The notes under the pieces: model-generated
Databases searched by the model: none
Told to the model about the DNA's origin: nothing
The model's input: only the letters and a program-made list of their open reading frames with translations
Source of the DNA: CAYTLQ01 sp964438715
GTDB taxonomy: Bacteria; Bacteroidota; Ignavibacteria; Ignavibacteriales; Ignavibacteriaceae
NCBI GenBank assembly: GCA_964438715.1
Contig: CAYTLQ010000158.1
Span: 1 to 11,383 of the forward strand
Direction of reading: 5' to 3'
DNA: 11,383 bases
Shown here: positions 1-7,431 of the stretch, piece after piece
Numbering within the stretch: the first letter of the stretch is position 1
Layout: the number at the start of each line of letters is the position of its first letter
Made by a program: the position numbers and the translations under genes

Positions 1-28
1 TAAAAAGTCGCAGAAATCTTTCCGTTGA

Positions 29-274
29 GAGAGTCTTCCTGCTTTAGAAACGATCATTGATCAATATTCAATTGTCTCAGTTATCTTCAACTCCACTTCG
101 GCACTTACTCATTTTGCCGATACTGTCTCTGTACCAGCTTATATTGTACTCAGTCATAAAAGTTTTACTTACCTCACCGATAAAAGATTTGAGGAAGAAG
201 TACAATCGTTAGCTCCGCATATTGAATTACTGATTTATAAAAATTCAATCTGGCAATTCATTTCACAAAATGGA
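29..274 (+). other. Upstream in-frame coding extension of the M24 peptidase (creatinase N-terminal domain)
   Basis: In the frame of the M24 gene, codons stay open from 29 to 274 after an in-frame TGA at 26-28. The translation resembles the creatinase/prolidase N-terminal domain: a segment reading VSVIFNSTSALTHFAD matches the family's 'alLitspeniyYLTGF' region, and FTYLTDKRFEEEV matches its 'ylTDgRY.eea' region. There is no in-frame ATG, GTG or TTG between 29 and 274. A TTG at 25-27 lies at about the right distance for a family N-terminus, but it is in another frame and would need a one-base shift near position 33. Possibilities are a sequence error, a real frameshift, a rare start (ATT at 56), or a gene start lost in this genome. 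The coding character is well supported; the start is not. Confidence 0.75.
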
Positions 275-1069
275 TTGTTACAAGGAAAAAATATCGGCTT
301 CGAAGGAAATGCTTTAACGAGTACCCAATTCAATAGTCTGCAATCTATTTTCCCCAACAAAAAATTTATTGATGTTTCATCTGATCTTGGAGGTATTTTT
401 AATTGTTATGATCAGGAAATGCTTCAGCGGATGAAACGGGCTATCAGGAACACATTTAACGCATATAGCTCTTGTGTTGAGCAATTAAGAGAGGGCATCA
501 CTGAGCGTGAGGTCTATGCTTCTTTTTCAGGAAGCACTATTGTTAAATATCCTGACGGAATTTCTTTTGAGCCCATTATCGCTTTTGGCGCCAATGCCTC
601 TAAGCCACATGCGAAACCGGGTACAAAGAAATTAAAACATAATATGTCAGTCCTCATTGATGTTGGATTAAAATATAAGGGCATTTGTGCTGATTTTACC
701 AGAACTAATTGGTTTGGTAATAAGCCCGGTACTTTCTTTACCAGAATCAAAAAAATTATTGATGAAATAATGTCTGAGATAGCTGATAAATTATTACCCG
801 TTATGCCGTTTAAAGAAATAGACCTTTTTGTAAAACAAAAACTGAAAAATCATTCACTCGATAGATATTTTACCCATGCAACAGGGCATGGCCTTGGATA
901 TGAAGTACATCAATCTCCAAGAATTTCCGAATACTCCCCTGAGCTATTAACTGTTAACTCGGTAGTTACGATTGAACCCGGCATTTATATTCCTGGAAAG
1001 ATCGGATACCGGCATGAAAATATTTATTTTATTGGACAAGATAAAACACTGAATCTCACGGAATTTTAA
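275..1069 (+). CDS. M24 family metallopeptidase (Xaa-Pro aminopeptidase-like), 5' end unresolved
   Basis: Probable cytoplasmic dinuclear-metal peptidase of the creatinase/aminopeptidase P fold, which removes N-terminal residues preceding proline. The five expected metal ligands are all visible, numbered from the TTG at 275: D129 (IDVG), D140 (ADFTRT), H205 (ATGHGLG), E234 (TIEPGIY) and E248 (YRHEN). Supporting histidines are H112, H201 and H212. The TTG at 275 is only the first conventional start in this frame. Clear coding sequence for the creatinase N-terminal domain continues upstream to position 29 (separate entry), so the true protein is longer, about 345 residues, near the usual family size. 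The stop TAA shares one base with the ATG of the next gene (TAATG), suggesting co-transcription and translational coupling. The family assignment is firm. Substrate preference cannot be read from the sequence. Confidence 0.9.
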   Translation: MLQGKNIGFEGNALTSTQFNSLQSIFPNKKFIDVSSDLGGIFNCYDQEMLQRMKRAIRNTFNAYSSCVEQLREGITEREVYASFSGSTIVKYPDGISFEPIIAFGANASKPHAKPGTKKLKHNMSVLIDVGLKYKGICADFTRTNWFGNKPGTFFTRIKKIIDEIMSEIADKLLPVMPFKEIDLFVKQKLKNHSLDRYFTHATGHGLGYEVHQSPRISEYSPELLTVNSVVTIEPGIYIPGKIGYRHENIYFIGQDKTLNLTEF

Positions 1070-2346
1070 TGTTTAATGTTTTAGTTATTGCATATTATTT
1101 TCCGCCGAAGGGTCTTAGCGGCGTACAAAGAACTTTAAAATTTGTCAAATATCTTCCGCAGTACAATTGGCGCCCGTTTGTTTTAACTTCCGGTGTTAAT
1201 GCTTATTATGCGTATGATTATTCTCTCCTCAAAGATCTTGAAGGAAAGAATATCGATATCATCAGGGTTGATGGAACAGATGTAAATTCCATGCTGCCTA
1301 TGCAGGGTTTAGTTGCTATGCCATCAGAAAGAATTCGGAAATTTCTTTCATATCTTAGTAGCTTCATCTTTGTTCCTGATAATAAGAAAGGCTGGTCAAA
1401 AAAAGCGTACATTTCTGCGAAAGAAATAATTACGAACAATAAAATAGATTTAATTTTTGTTTCAGCTCCGCCATTTTCTTCTTTTAACCTTGGTGTTCGA
1501 TTAAAAAATGAGTTTAACATCCCTCTTGTTCTCGACTATAGGGACTTATGGTACGGGTTTCAGTTCGGCAGACACTTGTTGCCATTTCACAAGGCGGCAA
1601 TTAAAAGGATGGAATACAAAGCACTAAAGACAGCCGATAAAGTAATAGTTATCAACAGGAGAATTAAGGAAAAAATAATGGAATACTTTCCTTTTGTATC
1701 TCATAGACAAATAACTATTATCCCTCATGGCTTCGACCCTGAAGATTTTCATCAATCAGCCAAACTGCCCAGAACTTCTCAGAAGATGATTCTGACTTAT
1801 TCCGGTCTTTTTTATGAAAATATTACACCAAAATATCTTTTTTCTGCATTCAAAACGCTTACTATTGAACGACCGGATATTTCATCAAATATCGAAATCC
1901 AACTGATTGGAGTAGTTCGTAAAGAGGTTATCGCACTAATCAATGAGCTGGGTTTGCAGAATCATATTAAGTGCCTCGGTTATTTGCCGCATATTGAGTC
2001 GATTAATCGACTCCTTGCCAGTGATGTGTTATGGATTACTGTAGGAAAAGGAAAAAATGCAGATACTATTTCAAGCAGTAAGTTCTTTGAATACATAGGA
2101 ACAGGGAAGCCGGTTTTCGGTTCTGTTGTTGATGGTGTTTTAAAAACAGCGTTGCAGGATTATGGCGCTTCGTATATTTCCTCACCGGATAATCCTGAAG
2201 AAATTAAACGAATGCTCGTGAAAATTTATGAGGACTTCAGGTTAGGTAAACTACCGGAACCGAATTCCGAATTTGTTGAAAAGTATCGGCGAGATTTTCT
2301 TACAGAGCAATTATCTAAGGAATTTCAATTTTTGGTCAGGGAATGA
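1069..2346 (+). CDS. GT4-like glycosyltransferase
   Basis: Probable cytoplasmic or membrane-peripheral retaining glycosyltransferase of GT-B fold, transferring sugar from a nucleotide donor onto a glycan or lipid acceptor. The N-terminal Rossmann half (about residues 1-200) begins with MFNVLVIAYYFPP and a glycine-containing loop (GLSGVQR), typical of glycosyltransferase-4-like N-terminal domains. The hinge carries IIPHGFDPEDF (about 217-227). The C-terminal half has LTYSGLFY (242-249), CLGYLPHIE (302-310) and the donor-site segment SSSKFFEYIGTGKPVFGS (335-352), where a Glu occupies the position of the conserved nucleotide-sugar glutamate. At 425 residues it is full length for the family. No membrane helix is evident. 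It begins inside the stop codon of the peptidase and ends overlapping purD by ATGA. Acceptor and sugar are unknown; no other polysaccharide genes are nearby to indicate a pathway. Confidence 0.88.
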   Translation: MFNVLVIAYYFPPKGLSGVQRTLKFVKYLPQYNWRPFVLTSGVNAYYAYDYSLLKDLEGKNIDIIRVDGTDVNSMLPMQGLVAMPSERIRKFLSYLSSFIFVPDNKKGWSKKAYISAKEIITNNKIDLIFVSAPPFSSFNLGVRLKNEFNIPLVLDYRDLWYGFQFGRHLLPFHKAAIKRMEYKALKTADKVIVINRRIKEKIMEYFPFVSHRQITIIPHGFDPEDFHQSAKLPRTSQKMILTYSGLFYENITPKYLFSAFKTLTIERPDISSNIEIQLIGVVRKEVIALINELGLQNHIKCLGYLPHIESINRLLASDVLWITVGKGKNADTISSSKFFEYIGTGKPVFGSVVDGVLKTALQDYGASYISSPDNPEEIKRMLVKIYEDFRLGKLPEPNSEFVEKYRRDFLTEQLSKEFQFLVRE

Positions 2347-3632
2347 ATACAAGCATTAATGTACTTGTCATTGGCTCCGGCGGTCGTGAGCATGCACTAT
2401 CTCTTAAACTGAGTGAATCATCTTCCTGTGGCACCGTTTATTCATTACCGGGTAATCCGGGGATGAATAGTTTTTGTAAACAAGTTCAGTGTTCATTAGA
2501 TGACCGAGAAAGATTGGTTGATTTTATTATTACCAATAACATTGGTTTAGTGGTTGTTGGACCGGAGCAACCATTAGTGGATGGATTAGCCGATTTTTTG
2601 AGAAGCAAAGTAATTCTCACCTTCGGTCCGGGAGCTTCTGCCGCAAGAATAGAGTCCGAAAAGTCGTTTGCAAAAAAACTCATGGCTGAATATAATGTAC
2701 CAACCGCCAGATATAGAGAGTTTACCAGTATTGAATTTCAGGATACTATAAATTATTTAAATAATTGTACTTACCCTGTTGTAATAAAAGCTGATGGACT
2801 AGCTGCCGGCAAAGGTGTGAAAATTGCTGAATCACCTGAAACTGCTGTACAGACAGTTGAACAATACTTCGTGAAGAAAATATTCGGTGAATCGGGGACT
2901 AAGATTGTAGTAGAAGAATTTCTCATTGGAGAGGAAGTTTCCGTATTTGCCATAACAGACGGAAATGATTTTATCTGTTTACCTCAGGCACAAGATCACA
3001 AGAGAATTGGTGATGGCGATACCGGCGAAAATACCGGTGGCATGGGATCATTTGCTCCGGCAAAAGTACTATCTCCTGATTTATTGACTCAAGTGGAAAA
3101 GCAAATAATTATTCCAACTCTTAAAGGTTTGCGTGAAAGAGGTACTCCTTTTATCGGTTGCCTTTATTGTGGTTTAATTGTTACGGCTGAAGGTCCCAAA
3201 GTAATTGAATTTAATTGTAGATTTGGTGATCCTGAAACTCAGGCAGTTATGAATGTTATTTCAGGAGACTTTCTCGTTCTATTGAAAAGTGCCGCAGAAG
3301 GAAGAATTAATAAAAATGCTATCCGGTATAATGGAGGCAGTTCAGTCTGTGTAACAGCAGCCTCCGCCGGTTATCCTGAAACTTTTCAAAAAGGTTATGA
3401 AATTAGAGGACTCGATAAAACACTATACAAAGAAACTCGTATCTATCATGCAGGTACAAAAGAAGAGAACGGAAAAATTATTACAAATGGTGGTCGTGTA
3501 TTAGGAGTTACCTCTTTTGAACCCTCAGGAGATCTTCGGAAGGCTGTCAGTAAAGCCTATGAAGAAATAGCTCACATCCAATTTGAAAATATGTACTTCA
3601 GAAAGGATATCGGTGCACGGGGCTTAAAATAA
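2343..3632 (+). CDS. purD: Phosphoribosylamine-glycine ligase (GAR synthetase)
   Basis: Catalyses the second step of de novo purine synthesis: 5-phosphoribosylamine plus glycine plus ATP gives GAR plus ADP and phosphate, in the cytosol. All PurD landmarks are present: the N-terminal VLVIGSGGREHAL (7-19) and LPGNPG (35-40); VVGPEQPLVDGLAD (71-84); the linker to the ATP-grasp domain GPGASAARIESEKSFAK (95-111); the ATP-binding YPVVIKADGLAAGKGV (144-159); EEFLIGEEVSVFA (191-203); the QDHKRIGDGDTGENTGGMG stretch (217-235); and the family signature NCRFGDPETQ (291-300). At 429 residues it is complete. The ATG overlaps the stop of the glycosyltransferase gene by 4 nt (ATGA), with AGGGA just before it. 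No other pur gene is in the window, so it is not in a compact purine operon here. Identification is secure. Confidence 0.97.
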   Translation: MNTSINVLVIGSGGREHALSLKLSESSSCGTVYSLPGNPGMNSFCKQVQCSLDDRERLVDFIITNNIGLVVVGPEQPLVDGLADFLRSKVILTFGPGASAARIESEKSFAKKLMAEYNVPTARYREFTSIEFQDTINYLNNCTYPVVIKADGLAAGKGVKIAESPETAVQTVEQYFVKKIFGESGTKIVVEEFLIGEEVSVFAITDGNDFICLPQAQDHKRIGDGDTGENTGGMGSFAPAKVLSPDLLTQVEKQIIIPTLKGLRERGTPFIGCLYCGLIVTAEGPKVIEFNCRFGDPETQAVMNVISGDFLVLLKSAAEGRINKNAIRYNGGSSVCVTAASAGYPETFQKGYEIRGLDKTLYKETRIYHAGTKEENGKIITNGGRVLGVTSFEPSGDLRKAVSKAYEEIAHIQFENMYFRKDIGARGLK

Positions 3633-3642
3633 TGAGTTTTTT

Positions 3643-5238
3643 ATGACCCCATTACACATCCATTCAAATTATTCGTTCCTTAGGGGAACCTGTACAATAC
3701 CCCAGTTACTGGAAAAAGCCTCGGAGTATAAATTAAAAGCGCTTCCGCTGACTGATACAGATGGAATGCACGGAGTCATAAATTTCTTTAAAGCCGCATC
3801 TGAAAAAGGGATAAAACCCATCGCCGGAGCACAAATTACTAATCCGCATAATTCAGAAAATTATGTAATTGTTTTGGCAAGAAATAAAGCCGGATATAGT
3901 CAACTGTGCAAAATTATTACAAGTCGTAAACTGAATGAGAATTTCACACTTGACACTGTTTTCCGGGGTAATACTGAAGATCTGTTTTTTATCACCTACG
4001 ACTTTAACCTGCTCCAAAAGTTCAGACATTACAAAAACCTTTATCCGGAAATAATTCCATTTCGAAAATTCCGTTCAAGAAATCTGCAATTACTATCACA
4101 ATTTGGTGAAAAGGGAATTGTGCTATCTCCTCCGGTTTATTTTGTTGAGAGAGGCGACTATGAATTACATAAAACGGTCAGTGCAATTCGTGAAAGGCAA
4201 ACGATTGCTAATATACCTGCTGAAATGTTGGTAGAAGAGCAGTATTACTTTCATAATCCCAGAGATCTCGAAAAAAAAATTCCCGATGAAATTCTACGAT
4301 TAGATGTTTCAGAGATAATTGCAGATAATTGTGAAACTGATTTGGAATTGGGGAAATACAAGTTTCCCGAGTATGCTTTTACTGGAGGAGAACCATCAAC
4401 TTCATTGCTGATGCGTTTGTGTTATGAAGGATTAATTCGAAGGTATAGAAAACCGTCAACACAACTAACTGACAGACTACATTATGAACTCGAGGTTATC
4501 AGAGAACTTAACTTCACAGATTATTTCCTTGTTGTTTGGGATATCGTGCGCGAAGCAAAAAATCGGGGTATGATGATAATTGGGAGAGGCTCTGCGGCAA
4601 ATAGTCTTGTTTCATATTGTCTGGGATTTACAGAGGTTGATCCGATTAAATATGATTTGTACTTTGAAAGATTTTTAAATCGAAGCCGTAAAAGCCCTCC
4701 TGATGTTGATCTTGATTTTTCATGGAAAGAGCGCGATGAAATTGTACGCTATGTGTTTGAAAAATATGGATACGATCGTGTAGCAATGATATCAACAACT
4801 GTTACCTTCAGGGCACGATCAGCCTTCAGAGAAGTAGCCAAGGCATTTGGTTATTCGGACAGGGAAATTTCGAAGTTCAGTAAATTTATTCCATGGACAA
4901 ATGCAATAAATCTTCCAAACTTAACAAAAATGTTCCCGGAATCACGACACCTGCCTTTTGATAAGGAACCGTGGAAATCAATAATTGATATTGCTTCCCG
5001 TATAGCGTCTTTTCCCCGCCATCTTAGCATTCATCCCGGAGGTATTGTTATTGCCCCCCGACAAATAACGGAATATGTTGCTTTGGAATTTGCTAAGAAT
5101 AAAGGTTTAGGATTAATAGTAACCCAGCCGGATATGTATGGAGTTGAAGATTTGGGATTGGTGAAAATTGACCTATTGAGCCAGAGGTCATTGGGTGTCT
5201 TGCGAGATACTATGGAAAAAATCAGACACAAGCGATAA
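3643..5238 (+). CDS. Half-length DnaE-like (C-family) DNA polymerase: PHP domain plus palm, C-terminal half missing
   Basis: Resembles bacterial DNA polymerase III alpha or error-prone DnaE2, but is only 531 residues against roughly 1000-1160 for the family. It begins with a PHP domain: LHIHSNYSF (4-12, H5/H7) and LTDTDGMHG (37-44). The palm follows, with GRGSAAN (314-320) and the catalytic PPDVDLDF (352-359). By comparison with E. coli DnaE from memory, D354 and D356 correspond to D401 and D403, and D510 in LGLVKIDLL corresponds to D555. RHLSIHPGGIVIAP (459-472) is also conserved. The protein stops about 20 residues after D510, so the fingers, beta-clamp-binding, helix-hairpin-helix and OB parts are absent. 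The 97 nt before the next gene show no continuation in any frame and no split-intein sequence. It starts 10 nt after purD. It could be a decaying remnant, or one half of a split or specialised polymerase; an intact 531-codon frame argues against old decay. Confidence 0.85.
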   Translation: MTPLHIHSNYSFLRGTCTIPQLLEKASEYKLKALPLTDTDGMHGVINFFKAASEKGIKPIAGAQITNPHNSENYVIVLARNKAGYSQLCKIITSRKLNENFTLDTVFRGNTEDLFFITYDFNLLQKFRHYKNLYPEIIPFRKFRSRNLQLLSQFGEKGIVLSPPVYFVERGDYELHKTVSAIRERQTIANIPAEMLVEEQYYFHNPRDLEKKIPDEILRLDVSEIIADNCETDLELGKYKFPEYAFTGGEPSTSLLMRLCYEGLIRRYRKPSTQLTDRLHYELEVIRELNFTDYFLVVWDIVREAKNRGMMIIGRGSAANSLVSYCLGFTEVDPIKYDLYFERFLNRSRKSPPDVDLDFSWKERDEIVRYVFEKYGYDRVAMISTTVTFRARSAFREVAKAFGYSDREISKFSKFIPWTNAINLPNLTKMFPESRHLPFDKEPWKSIIDIASRIASFPRHLSIHPGGIVIAPRQITEYVALEFAKNKGLGLIVTQPDMYGVEDLGLVKIDLLSQRSLGVLRDTMEKIRHKR

Positions 5239-5274
5239 TTGCTCCACATTCCGCTTTGACAGTTTTTAACCTGC

Positions 5275-5307
5275 TTTGAATAGAAGATAAATTTTTTAAT
5301 ATTATTG
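5275..5307 (+). promoter_or_regulatory. Candidate promoter for the T9SS-exported protein gene
   Basis: TTTG at 5275-5278 is followed after 21 nt by TATTATTG at 5300-5307. This is close to the Bacteroidota-type promoter (TTTG, about 19-21 nt, TAnnTTTG) with one mismatch in the downstream element. A perfect sigma-70-like -35 hexamer TTGACA also lies at 5256-5261, but only poor -10 matches follow it at a usable distance. The region is AT-rich and lies between the truncated polymerase gene and an SD-led gene. Matches like these occur by chance in AT-rich DNA. Confidence 0.3.
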
Positions 5308-5324
5308 TATAAAAATAAAAACTT

Positions 5325-5330
5325 AAGGAG
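5325..5330 (+). promoter_or_regulatory. Ribosome binding site of the T9SS-exported protein gene
   Basis: AAGGAG sits exactly 5 nt before the ATG at 5336, a strong Shine-Dalgarno match that fixes this start. The encoded protein begins directly with a signal peptide, which supports the same start. Confidence 0.8.
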
Positions 5331-5335
5331 ATCTT

Positions 5336-7300
5336 ATGAGAGTTCGATTACTCATTCCATTATTTTTCCTCCTCGTTCTTGCTTCCACTCAAAGTTTTGC
5401 TAATGTTTATGCCTCGGGATTAAAAATCTCTGATGATACAGTTTCTACATACGAAAGTGCAGGGAATTCCTGGGATGGTAATTTCTCGAATGGTGGCGTG
5501 AAAATATGGTTTATCCTCAACGAGAGCGGAGGTGCTCCAAATTCAGTCAGCGGAAAAATCAAAATATTTCAGGGTACTACACAAATAAAGGTTATAAACC
5601 TTTTTAATTTACAGAAGGGAGTAAATTCCGCAATATGGGACGGCTTTAATGAAAGTGGTCAACCCGTTGCAGTTGGAAATTACCGATTTGAAGTTTCTGT
5701 TAATGATGCAGTAGGACATACAACATTTGATTCATTATGGGTTGCCGGCGCTAAATATCTTGGACCTGACTTTGACGGTGGAACCTCCTATGCTTACCGC
5801 GGTAATGCCTCAGTTATGGATCAAACCTCTAGATCTTTTGGAAATATTTATGTCTCAAGAGCTACCACTTCAGGTCAAAACGGTTTTTATGAACTGAGAG
5901 GTGATGGTGTTTATCTGAGAAAAATTGGTACTAATCCGTTATTCGTAAATAGTACGCCAAATGAAATTGCAATACTTGGTGAAAAAATTTACGGGCTTGC
6001 CGGATATGGATTTACAGGTTCCGGTTATGCAAAAAGTTACAACGCTACATCAAATACATTCATTGATTCATTTTTGTTTGGTTCTACCGGCGTGCGTGAT
6101 CTTGCAGTTCGCATCGAGGGAACGGATACAGTTTACTATACTGCCCGTAGTGGCACAGCCGGTAAAAATGGAATAATCAAAAAAGTTGGTATAAATGGTG
6201 ATACCGTTACTGTGATTGATTTTCAACAATATATGGTTGGATGGACAACCACAGGGTATATTAAAGCATTCGAATTTGATGATGAAGGAAATATCTATGT
6301 GATATTTGGTAATTCATCGACAACCAGAAAGAAACTATATAAATTTAATTCCAGCGGTACATTAGTCTTCGCTGACAGCCTTGATGGAAGCCTTTATGGA
6401 CTCGCCTCAACAGCGTATTTTCATTCAATTGCAATAGATCGGGGCGCAAATTCTACTTCTGCTGCAGACGATAAAATCTATGCTTTAATTTACAGCGGAA
6501 CTCTTGCACAGTTCGGCATCTACAGTGTAACTAATAATTGCAGTACTCTTACTCAGTTAGTATCTCCCGCTGGCAGTGGTTCCGGTGCTACCTCTCAAAT
6601 TATAAATGTTGATCCCGCCGGCAATGTTGTTTGGTCTAATGGTAACGCAAACGAGAGAATTATTGTTTTCTCTCCGGCAAGCGGACCAAATGGTTATAAC
6701 ACCGTTGCTCCGAATGGAATGGAAATAGTGGTAACCAATCCTGTACCGGTTGAACTTACTTCGTTTACTGCCAATGCTGTTGATGGTAAAGTGGTATTGA
6801 CCTGGTCAACAGCTACTGAAACAAATAATAAAGGATTTGCTGTTGAAAGAAAGTCCGGTGATGGTGATTTTACTGAAATTGCATTTGTTAATGGTAAAGG
6901 TACAACAACTGAGCAATCAAACTATCGTTTTACCGATGTTGTAACTTCAGGTAAATACAGCTATCGTTTGCGGCAGATAGATTTTGATGGAAAAATTTCT
7001 TACTCAGAAGTTGTCGAGGTAGAAATTGGTATTGCCGCTCAATATATTCTTGAACAAAATTATCCGAATCCATTCAACCCAACGACGAATATTCGTTTTT
7101 CTCTTCCTGTGGAATCGCAGGTACGAATTGATGTTTATTCTATGAATGGTGAATTGGTAAAAACTCTGATAAACGAAATGCGGAGTTCGGGTATGCACGA
7201 AATAACTTTTGATGCAACCGGTCTTTCCTCAGGCACTTATATATATCGTTTGCAAGCCGGTGAAATAGTTCTGACACGGAAGCTGAACCTTATTAAATAA
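5336..7300 (+). CDS. Secreted T9SS type A sorting-domain protein with FlgD-like Ig and propeller-like regions
   Basis: Probably exported by Sec and then carried across the outer membrane by type IX secretion, to be released or anchored at the cell surface. Residues 1-22 form a signal peptide (RVRLLIPLFFLLVLAS core, cleavage likely after SFA). Residues about 55-135 resemble a FlgD Ig-like fold, including AIWDGFNESGQPVAVGNYRF (99-118). Residues about 150-460 contain repeated short beta-strand blocks with FDDEGNIYVIFG-like segments, suggesting a beta-propeller; this is inferred from pattern. Residues 471-565 form the VELTSFTA...LTWSTATETNNKGFAVER module (fibronectin-like). Residues 570-654 are the sorting domain (NYPNPFNPTT, then YSMNGELVKTL, GLSSGTYIYRL, and a basic end RKLNLIK). 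No catalytic motif is visible, so the surface function is unknown. It is a single-gene unit with its own SD and terminator. Confidence 0.88.
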   Translation: MRVRLLIPLFFLLVLASTQSFANVYASGLKISDDTVSTYESAGNSWDGNFSNGGVKIWFILNESGGAPNSVSGKIKIFQGTTQIKVINLFNLQKGVNSAIWDGFNESGQPVAVGNYRFEVSVNDAVGHTTFDSLWVAGAKYLGPDFDGGTSYAYRGNASVMDQTSRSFGNIYVSRATTSGQNGFYELRGDGVYLRKIGTNPLFVNSTPNEIAILGEKIYGLAGYGFTGSGYAKSYNATSNTFIDSFLFGSTGVRDLAVRIEGTDTVYYTARSGTAGKNGIIKKVGINGDTVTVIDFQQYMVGWTTTGYIKAFEFDDEGNIYVIFGNSSTTRKKLYKFNSSGTLVFADSLDGSLYGLASTAYFHSIAIDRGANSTSAADDKIYALIYSGTLAQFGIYSVTNNCSTLTQLVSPAGSGSGATSQIINVDPAGNVVWSNGNANERIIVFSPASGPNGYNTVAPNGMEIVVTNPVPVELTSFTANAVDGKVVLTWSTATETNNKGFAVERKSGDGDFTEIAFVNGKGTTTEQSNYRFTDVVTSGKYSYRLRQIDFDGKISYSEVVEVEIGIAAQYILEQNYPNPFNPTTNIRFSLPVESQVRIDVYSMNGELVKTLINEMRSSGMHEITFDATGLSSGTYIYRLQAGEIVLTRKLNLIK

Positions 7301-7318
7301 TAGTATTTAATTCCATTG

Positions 7319-7357
7319 AAGCTGTCATTCGGAGTAATCTGGATGACAGCTTTTTTT
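7319..7357 (+). terminator. Rho-independent terminator after the T9SS-exported protein gene
   Basis: The inverted repeat AAGCTGTCAT (7319-7328) and ATGACAGCTT (7343-7352) pairs perfectly. It extends inward by a T-G wobble and a C-G pair to a 12-bp stem around a 10-nt loop, and runs straight into seven Ts (7351-7357). It starts 19 nt after the stop codon and separates this gene from aroC. Confidence 0.92.
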
Positions 7358-7420
7358 ATTTTATCTTTTGGTATAGGTATGTTTATGAATGGTTTTTATT
7401 TTTGTTAGCAAATTTTAATG

Positions 7421-7426
7421 AAGGAA
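7421..7426 (+). promoter_or_regulatory. Ribosome binding site of aroC
   Basis: AAGGAA lies 5 nt before the ATG at 7432, and the protein then begins MPIRFLTAGESHG, the expected N-terminus of chorismate synthase. The 131-nt gap before aroC otherwise holds the upstream terminator and AT-rich sequence with no convincing promoter. Confidence 0.7.
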
Positions 7427-7431
7427 ATTAA

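Noticed and set aside
5160..5238. N-terminal half of a split intein, as in cyanobacterial DnaE
   Set aside because: The last residues (RSLGVLRDTMEKIRHKR) contain no intein-type Cys start or block A pattern, and nothing follows that could be intein sequence.
5031..5249. Minus-strand open frames, including 514-750, 1218-1520, 2486-2683, 2771-2953, 5031-5249, 7004-7198, 7626-7940, 7660-7872 and 9384-9764
   Set aside because: Each lies antisense within a well-supported + strand gene and shows no family motifs. They are shadows of codon usage on the other strand.
5239..5335. Possible continuation of the DnaE-like gene after a frameshift
   Set aside because: I read the three forward frames past the stop codon. 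They close within 13 to 16 codons or sooner and show none of the expected downstream DnaE sequence (for example a 'T.GvFQlES' block). A single frameshift does not explain the missing half.
5961..6176. Forward 71-codon frame inside the T9SS-exported protein gene
   Set aside because: It lies wholly within a strongly supported gene in another frame, has no ribosome binding site, and its translation shows no recognisable features.
7397..7404. TATTTTTG upstream of aroC, an exact match to the Bacteroidota TAnnTTTG promoter element
   Set aside because: The only TTG-type upstream element (7368-7370) is 26 nt away, outside the usual spacing, and matches to this pattern are expected by chance in such T-rich sequence.
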